A DNA stretch of 64,000 nt from Micromonosporaceae bacterium KJ-029 (lineage in GTDB: Bacteria; Actinomycetota; Actinomycetes; Mycobacteriales; Micromonosporaceae). The notes beneath the pieces were generated by a model. That model saw nothing but the letters and a program-made list of their open reading frames with translations, was not told where the DNA came from and did not search any database. Both the position numbers and the translations under genes were made by a program. Below are positions 58,747 through 64,000 of this stretch, piece after piece; position 1 is the first letter of the stretch; each line of letters starts with the position of its first letter. The stretch covers positions 1-64,000 of the forward strand of contig BIFP01000002.1 in the NCBI GenBank assembly GCA_005402585.1. Direction: 5' to 3'.

Positions 58747-59900
58747 GGTGTACGGCGCAGCAGGTCGGGTCGGGCCCACAGGAAGGCGGCCACGATCAAC
58801 ACCACGGTCGCGGTGAGCACGAACGCCGTACCGGTTCCGGCTCGGTCGACGGCGACGCCGGCCAGTGCGCCGCCCAGGCCGAAGCCGGCGGTGTTCGCCG
58901 CGCCCAGCCAGGTGAAGGACTCCGCGGTACGGCCCGGCGTGGCGATCTCGTCGCAGACGAGGAAGGTGACCGCGAAGGCCGGTGCCATGGCCAGACCCGC
59001 GACCACCGCCAGTCCGGCCATGACGACGATGCTGCCCGCCAGGGACAGCAGCGCGACTCCCACGGCGATGGCCGGTAGCAGCACGCGCAACTGGCGCTCG
59101 TTGCTCCACCGCCAGTGCCCGCCGCCGTAGGCGCCTCCCCCGAGCAGGCTGCCGACGGCGAACGCCGCCAACAACACCCCGGACAGCTGGGCGGCGTCCC
59201 GATCCGCGGCGAAGGCCGGGAAGACGACCTGGACGACGCCGAGGACCACGCTGACGGCCACCACCACGGTCATGAGCGCCCACATCGCCGACGAACGCAG
59301 GGCCGCCGACCGTGGGGGCGTACCGGCGACACCGCGCGAGTCGCCCACGGCCGACGCGGTCGCGTACCAGACGGTGCCGGCGAACCCGACCACCGCCAGC
59401 GCGGCGAGTGCCCCGCCGGGAGGCAGCAGCGCCACCAGCACCGCCACGATCAGCGGACCGGCGATCGCGGTCAACTCCTGGGCGTTGGCCTCCACGGCGT
59501 AGGCCGCCGGCCGGAGCTGTCGACCGGCCAGCTCCGGCAGCAGGGCCCGCAGCGCCGCCGCCTGGGCCGGCAGCAGCAATCCGATGATCGCCGCGACCGC
59601 GACGATCACCGGCGGCGGCGCGCCGAGTTGGACGGCCGCGACGAAACTGAGCGTCGCCAGGCTGTTCGCCCCGGCGGTGGAGATCAGTACGCGTTGGCCG
59701 AGCCGGTCGAGCAACCGACCGTGCACCGGTCGGGACAGTGCGGCGGCGAGGCCGAACGCCCCGGTGGCGAAACCGGCCACCGCGAACGAGCCGGTGCCGT
59801 GTTCCGCCGTCAGCACCAGGGCCAGCGGGGTCCCGCCGTCGCGCAGGCGGGCCACGAACGCCGCCGCGACGGGCCTGGCGATCGCCGGGCGGCCGAACAT
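58722..59900 (-). CDS. MFS transporter
   Basis: About 392 aa with around 12 hydrophobic segments and the loop motif GRLLDRLGQRVLIS between helices 2 and 3 that marks the major facilitator superfamily. The substrate is unknown; this type is often annotated as a drug or sugar efflux carrier. ATG 59900 (MFGRPAIARPVAAAF) is the only canonical start close to the conserved beginning, but homologous-looking sequence (FIDNYRQ) continues upstream in frame. A non-canonical start or small error there is possible. Confidence 0.85.
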   Translation of the reverse strand: MFGRPAIARPVAAAFVARLRDGGTPLALVLTAEHGTGSFAVAGFATGAFGLAAALSRPVHGRLLDRLGQRVLISTAGANSLATLSFVAAVQLGAPPPVIVAVAAIIGLLLPAQAAALRALLPELAGRQLRPAAYAVEANAQELTAIAGPLIVAVLVALLPPGGALAALAVVGFAGTVWYATASAVGDSRGVAGTPPRSAALRSSAMWALMTVVVAVSVVLGVVQVVFPAFAADRDAAQLSGVLLAAFAVGSLLGGGAYGGGHWRWSNERQLRVLLPAIAVGVALLSLAGSIVVMAGLAVVAGLAMAPAFAVTFLVCDEIATPGRTAESFTWLGAANTAGFGLGGALAGVAVDRAGTGTAFVLTATVVLIVAAFLWARPDLLRRTPQDRPPRS

Positions 59901-60109
59901 CTGGCGGTAGTTGTCGATGAAGGCGATGCCACCATCCTGGCATCGAGGCGGGAGCCGGCACGACCGCCATCGGGGCGGGAGCCGGCACGAACGGCACCGG
60001 TAGGGAGATCCCCAAGCCTGTCGGACCGGGGATGGCCCGCCGAGAAAGGCAACGCGGCTGACAACAAACCGACACTGGCAACGCTCCCGTTTGCCGCTAC
60101 CGTCGGGTA

Positions 60110-61954
60110 GTGCCTGCGGGGAGCGACGGCGGCCCGGCCGACCGGGGCGAGATCCGTCGACATCCGCTGCGCAACCTCTGGCGGCTGCGCCACTATCTGC
60201 GTCCACACGCCGTGGAATTCAGCTGGCTGATGCTGGCCGGGCTGGCCGCCACCGCGGCGGGCATCGCCGTACCCCTGGTGGCGCAGCGGGTGGTCGACGG
60301 GCCGGTGGCCGAGCGGGACCTGACCGGGCTGTTCCAGCTGGCCGGGCTCGCGCTGGCGTTCGGCCTGGCCGAAGCCCTGCTGATCTTCATCCGCCGGTGG
60401 GTGCAGTCGTCGTCCTCGGTGGCCATGGAGGCGGCCATCCGCGACGACGTCTACGCCCACCTGCAACGGCTGCCGGCCAGCTTCCACGACCGGTGGCCCT
60501 CCGGGCAGTTGCTCTCCCGGATCACCAGCGATCTGTCGGTGCTGCGCCGTTTCCTCTCCTTCGGCCTGTTCTTCCTCGTCCTCAACCTGGTCACCTACCT
60601 GGGCGTGGTGGTGCTGCTGATCCGGCTGCACCCGGCGCTGGGCCTGCTGGTGGCAGCCAGCGCGGTGCCGCTGTTCCTGATCGCCCGCCGCTTCGGCCGG
60701 CACTACCACGCCGCGTCCCGGCGGATGCAGGACCAGCAGGGCGACGTGGCCACGCTGGTCGAGGAGACCGCGCAGGGCCTGCGCACCATGAAGGCGTACG
60801 GGCGGGGGCCGCAACTGACCGCCCGGTTCACCGCCGGAACCCGGGCGCTGCACGACACCGGAGTCGGCAAGGGACGGCTGCTCGCCCGTACCTCCGCACT
60901 GCTCGACCTGGTGCCCAACCTGACGCTCGGCATCGTGCTGGTGGCCGGCGCCGCGGCGGTCGCCACCGGGCGGCTCACCATCGGCCAGCTCGTCGCGTTC
61001 GTCAGCCTCCAGCTGATGCTGATCTGGCCGGTGCAGTCCCTGGGCTGGATCATCGCCAACGGGCAGGAGGCGGCCACCGCCGCCGACCGGATCCAGGAGG
61101 TGCTGGACACTCCGCCGGCCATCGTCGACTCCCCCGGCGCCGTCGCCCTGGCCCGCTCGGCGGTACGCGGCCGGCTCCGTTTCGACGCGGTCACCTTCCG
61201 CTACCCGGGCTCCGCCGTCCCGGTGTTGCGGGGGGTCGACCTGACCGTCGAACCGGGCGAGACCCTGGCCGTGGTCGGCGCCACCGGCAGCGGCAAGAGC
61301 ACCCTGCTGTCCCTGGTGCCCCGGTTGCACGACGTCGAGGCAGGCCGGATCACCCTGGACGGGCACGACCTGCGCGACCTGCGGCTGGCGTCGCTGCGCC
61401 GGCTGGTCGGGGTGGCCTTCGAGGAGCCGACGCTGTTCTCCATGTCGGTGTGGGAGAACCTCACCCTGGGCCGGCCCGACGCCACCGAGGACGAGGTCCG
61501 GGCGGCCCTCGCGCTGGCCCGGGCCGAGTTCGCGTACGACCTGCCGTGGGGCCTGCGGACCCGGCTGGGCGAGCAGGGACTGTCGCTCTCCGGCGGGCAG
61601 CGGCAGCGGTTGGCGCTGGCCCGGGTGGTGCTCGTCCGACCCGCGGTGCTCGTGCTCGACGATCCGCTGTCCGCGCTCGACGTGCACACCGAGGCGGCGG
61701 TGGAGTCGGCGTTGAAGCGGGTGCTGCGGGACATGACCGCGCTGCTGGTGGTGCACCGGCCGTCCACCATCGCCCTCGCCGACCGGGTCGCGCTGCTGGA
61801 GCACGGCCGGATCTCCGCCGTCGGCCCGCACGCCGAACTGCTGGCCACCGTGCCGGCGTACCGCGCGCTGCTCTCGGCCGAGCCGGCCGTCGTGCCACAC
61901 CCACGGACGCCGGCCGACCCGCAGCCCGACGGTTCCCCGTTGGTGCGCTCGTGA
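60110..61954 (+). CDS. ABC exporter half-transporter with degenerate Walker B
   Basis: Product of 614 aa: six membrane segments (about residues 35-330), then an ATPase domain with VVGATGSGKSTLLSLVPRLH (Walker A), LSLSGGQRQRLALARVVLVR (signature) and VLVLDDPLSALD (Walker B). The catalytic Glu after Walker B is Asp, and the Q-loop reads FEEPTLFS. These are marks of the degenerate half of a heterodimeric exporter such as TM287/288. It overlaps the next half-transporter gene by four bases (GTGA). GTG 60110 is the start. Exported substrate unknown (lipid or drug). Confidence 0.92.
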   Translation: MPAGSDGGPADRGEIRRHPLRNLWRLRHYLRPHAVEFSWLMLAGLAATAAGIAVPLVAQRVVDGPVAERDLTGLFQLAGLALAFGLAEALLIFIRRWVQSSSSVAMEAAIRDDVYAHLQRLPASFHDRWPSGQLLSRITSDLSVLRRFLSFGLFFLVLNLVTYLGVVVLLIRLHPALGLLVAASAVPLFLIARRFGRHYHAASRRMQDQQGDVATLVEETAQGLRTMKAYGRGPQLTARFTAGTRALHDTGVGKGRLLARTSALLDLVPNLTLGIVLVAGAAAVATGRLTIGQLVAFVSLQLMLIWPVQSLGWIIANGQEAATAADRIQEVLDTPPAIVDSPGAVALARSAVRGRLRFDAVTFRYPGSAVPVLRGVDLTVEPGETLAVVGATGSGKSTLLSLVPRLHDVEAGRITLDGHDLRDLRLASLRRLVGVAFEEPTLFSMSVWENLTLGRPDATEDEVRAALALARAEFAYDLPWGLRTRLGEQGLSLSGGQRQRLALARVVLVRPAVLVLDDPLSALDVHTEAAVESALKRVLRDMTALLVVHRPSTIALADRVALLEHGRISAVGPHAELLATVPAYRALLSAEPAVVPHPRTPADPQPDGSPLVRS

Positions 61955-63840
61955 CCGCCGGAGGTGGCACCGGCCCGGCCCACCGGCCACCCGGCGCGGG
62001 ATCCGACCCGGCCTACTGGCGAGGGGTCGCCGCCGACCCACACGCCGATCGCAGCCTCGCCGAGGACACCAGCCCCGAGGCGGTGGCCCGGTTGCGCGTC
62101 CGCAGCCGGGCGCTGTTGCGCGATGTGCTGCGCCCGCACCGGGCCCGGTTGGGCGCGGCCGTGGCGCTGCTGCTGGCCCAGAACGCCGCGGCCATGTCCG
62201 GGCCGTACCTGGTCATGCTGGGCATCGACCGGGCGATCGAGCCGCTGCGGGCCGGGCGGCCCGGTCCGCTGATCGCCGTCGCCGTGTCGTTCGCCGCCGC
62301 GACCGGAATCGAGTACGCGGCCCGGCGCGGCTTCCTCACCGTCTCCGCCCGGATCGGCCAGGCCGTCCTGCTCGATCTCCGGCAGCGGGTGTACGCGCAC
62401 TTCCTGCGCCTGCCGGTGGCCTTCCACGAGCGGTACACCTCGGGCCGGATGATCTCGCGCCTGACCAGCGACATCGACTCGATCGCCGAACTGGTCGACG
62501 GCGGCGTCGAGTCTCTGGTGATGGCCGCCCTGACGATCGTGTCCGTGGCCGGCATCCTGCTCTGGCTGGACCTGCCGCTGGCCGCGGTCACCCTGCTCGC
62601 CTTCCCGTTGCTGTTCTGGCTGTCCCGTTGGTTCGCTCGGGCGTCGGCCGCCGCGTACCGGCGCACCCGGGAGGCGATGGCCCTGGTCATCGTCCACTTC
62701 GTCGAGTCGATGCGGGGCATCCGGGCCGTGCAGGCGTACCGCCGGGAGCCGCGCAACCAGCACATATTCGCCTCGGTCAACGACGACTACCGCCGGTCCA
62801 GCCGGCACGCGTTCCACCTGATCGCGACGTACTCGCCGGGGATCAAGCTGATCGGCAATGTCACCGTGGCGATGGTGCTCTGCTACGGCGGCGCCCGGGT
62901 ACTGGGCGGCGACACCGGCGTCGGGGTACTCGCCGCCTTCCTCCTCTACCTGCGTCGGTTCTTCGAGCCGATGCAGGAGCTGAGCCAGTTCTACAACTCC
63001 CTGCAGTCCGCGACGGCGGCCCTCGAGAAGCTGGCCGGGGTTCTCGACGAGCGGCCCGCGGTCGCCGAGCCGGCGCGTCCCGTACCGCTGCCCCGTGGCC
63101 CGACCCGGGGCGCGGTCACCTTCCGGGCGGTCTCGTTCGGCTACCGCCCGGACGCCCCGATCCTGACCGGGCTGGACCTCACCGTCCCCGCCGGGCAGAC
63201 GGTGGCGCTGATCGGGCCGACCGGGGCCGGCAAGTCCACCGTCGCCAAGCTGCTCGCCCGGTTCCACGACCCGGACACCGGCACGGTCACCCTCGACGGT
63301 GTGGACCTGCGCCAGGTGGCCGACGCGGAGCTGCGCCGGACGGTGGTGCTGGTGACCCAGGAGACCCACCTGTTCGGCGGCACCGTGGCGGAGAACATCC
63401 GGTTCGGCCGCCCGGACGCCGACGACGCCACCGTCGAGGCCGCCGCCCGGGCGATCGGGGCGCACGACTTCATCGCGGCGCTGCCCGACGGGTACGACAC
63501 CGAGGTGCACCGGCGCGGCGGGCGGCTCTCCGCCGGGCAGCGGCAGCTGGTCGCGTTCGCCCGCGCCTTCCTGGCCGATCCGGCGGTGCTGATCCTGGAC
63601 GAGGCCACCTCGTCGCTCGACGTACCGACCGAGCGCCTGGTGCAGCACGCGCTCGGCACCATCCTGCGGGACCGGACCGCGGTGGTGATCGCACACCGGC
63701 TCTCCACCGTGGAGACCGCCGACCGGGTGCTGGTCCTCGACGGCGGCCGGCTCGTCGAGGACGGCTCGCCGGCCGAGCTGATCGCCGACGGTGGCCGGTA
63801 CGCCGCCCTGCACCGCCAGTGGCGCGACTCGCTGCTGTAG
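61951..63840 (+). CDS. ABC exporter half-transporter with canonical Walker B
   Basis: Product of 629 aa. After an N-terminal cytoplasmic stretch (PAYWRGVAADPHADRSLAED) come six membrane segments and an ATPase domain with LIGPTGAGKSTVAKLLARFH (Walker A), LSAGQRQLVAFARAFLADP (signature, Ala replacing the first Gly) and VLILDEATSSLD (complete Walker B). VVIAHRLSTVETADR provides the switch His. With the preceding protein it should form one competent and one degenerate ATP site, the normal state for heterodimeric exporters. It ends the pair, 43 bp before valS. Confidence 0.93.
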   Translation: MTAGGGTGPAHRPPGAGSDPAYWRGVAADPHADRSLAEDTSPEAVARLRVRSRALLRDVLRPHRARLGAAVALLLAQNAAAMSGPYLVMLGIDRAIEPLRAGRPGPLIAVAVSFAAATGIEYAARRGFLTVSARIGQAVLLDLRQRVYAHFLRLPVAFHERYTSGRMISRLTSDIDSIAELVDGGVESLVMAALTIVSVAGILLWLDLPLAAVTLLAFPLLFWLSRWFARASAAAYRRTREAMALVIVHFVESMRGIRAVQAYRREPRNQHIFASVNDDYRRSSRHAFHLIATYSPGIKLIGNVTVAMVLCYGGARVLGGDTGVGVLAAFLLYLRRFFEPMQELSQFYNSLQSATAALEKLAGVLDERPAVAEPARPVPLPRGPTRGAVTFRAVSFGYRPDAPILTGLDLTVPAGQTVALIGPTGAGKSTVAKLLARFHDPDTGTVTLDGVDLRQVADAELRRTVVLVTQETHLFGGTVAENIRFGRPDADDATVEAAARAIGAHDFIAALPDGYDTEVHRRGGRLSAGQRQLVAFARAFLADPAVLILDEATSSLDVPTERLVQHALGTILRDRTAVVIAHRLSTVETADRVLVLDGGRLVEDGSPAELIADGGRYAALHRQWRDSLL

Positions 63841-63883
63841 GTAATCGGGTGCCCGTCGACAACTCGCTGCCTACCATCGACGG

Positions 63884-64000
63884 ATGACTGATACGGCGAG
63901 GACGGCCCGCACCGGCGTCCCCGAGCGTCCGACCCTGGACGGGCTCGAGGAGACCTGGTCGCGCCGCTGGCAGGAGGAGGGCACGTACGCGTTCGACCGC
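63884..64000 (+). CDS. valS: Valyl-tRNA synthetase, N-terminal fragment (runs off window)
   Basis: The 39 codons from ATG 63884 read MTDTARTARTGVPERPTLDG, then LEETWSRRWQEEGTYAFDR. The phrase ERPTLDGLEETWSRRWQEEGTY is typical of the beginning of actinobacterial ValRS, which charges tRNA-Val. TACCAT (63872-63877) ends six bases before the ATG, so the transcript may be leaderless. The rest lies outside the window, so identification rests on this short start. Confidence 0.75.
   Translation, partial: MTDTARTARTGVPERPTLDGLEETWSRRWQEEGTYAFDR

Noticed and set aside
61201-63813. An 870-codon minus-strand frame opposite the ABC exporter genes
   Set aside because: Shadow of the two half-transporter genes, whose Walker and signature motifs are unambiguous on the plus strand.
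1-64000. tRNA, rRNA, transposase or prophage genes
   Set aside because: I looked for tRNA arms, rRNA stretches, DDE transposase or integrase motifs and phage genes and saw none. The repeats present are short non-transposase elements.

Overview
The window is a high-GC actinobacterial chromosome segment, most likely Micromonospora or a close member of the Micromonosporaceae. This rests on very GC-rich third codon positions, mycothiol biosynthesis (mshB), an AdnA/AdnB double-strand-break resection pair, the succinylase branch of diaminopimelate/lysine synthesis (dapD, dapC, dapE) and several families of GGGCCC-rich intergenic repeats. Gene order is housekeeping-like. nudC near adnB-adnA, and fdxA-dapC, mshB, dapD/dapE and LOG-family genes in one neighbourhood, resemble arrangements known from mycobacteria. 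I see no prophage, transposase, CRISPR array, rRNA or tRNA.

Layout. 1-4.6 kb: the end of an unknown gene, a small hypothetical gene, then nudC and a pair of M16 peptidases on the minus strand. 4.8-6.0 kb: an Rrf2 regulator, a small membrane protein and a cold-shock protein. 6.2-13.3 kb: adnA-adnB. 13.4-17.3 kb: two LOG-family proteins, a 50-residue basic protein, dapE and dapD. 17.4-25.5 kb: a large secreted subtilase with an operator-like promoter, an acetyltransferase, a frameshifted membrane hydrolase, a P-loop kinase and a SIMPL protein. 25.6-35.5 kb: prephenate dehydrogenase, an M48 peptidase, dapC-fdxA, a GNAT protein, two small membrane proteins, mshB and an S9 peptidase. 35.6-41.9 kb: a complete five-gene peptide ABC importer. 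42.1-45.8 kb: Uma2, tldD and tldE. 46.0-49.9 kb: succinate dehydrogenase in membrane anchor-A-B order. 50.0-58.7 kb: MutT, a pterin dehydratase-like protein, VOC/LysR, a PH-domain protein, a methyltransferase, a SanA-like protein, YchF, and an Ada-AlkA fusion followed by ogt. 58.7-64 kb: an MFS transporter, a heterodimeric ABC exporter and the start of valS.

The most unusual feature is a set of short repeats sitting exactly on translation starts. Family A (80-bp unit) and family B (59-bp unit) each encode a complete mini-ORF: 27 codons in A, 19-20 in B. It begins at the repeat's own ATG/GTG, carries a Shine-Dalgarno-like stretch near its end, and stops in an ATGA, GTGA or TGATG overlap with the next start codon. 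Units occur singly or in tandem pairs between co-directional genes: the M16 pair, M16-nudC, two junctions of the peptide importer, and the starts of tldD and tldE. They look like transposable or expandable translational-coupling cassettes. The window holds nine intact mini-ORFs, counting tandem copies, plus one unit fused in frame to a peptidase and one decayed copy.

Two further palindromic families occur. Family C (GGGCCC-rich, about 55 bp) lies in intergenic gaps, once as a head-to-head pair of about 110 bp. Family D (18-bp arms, 19-nt loop) occurs once between genes and once inside the coding sequence of the Ada-AlkA protein, where it is read through in frame.
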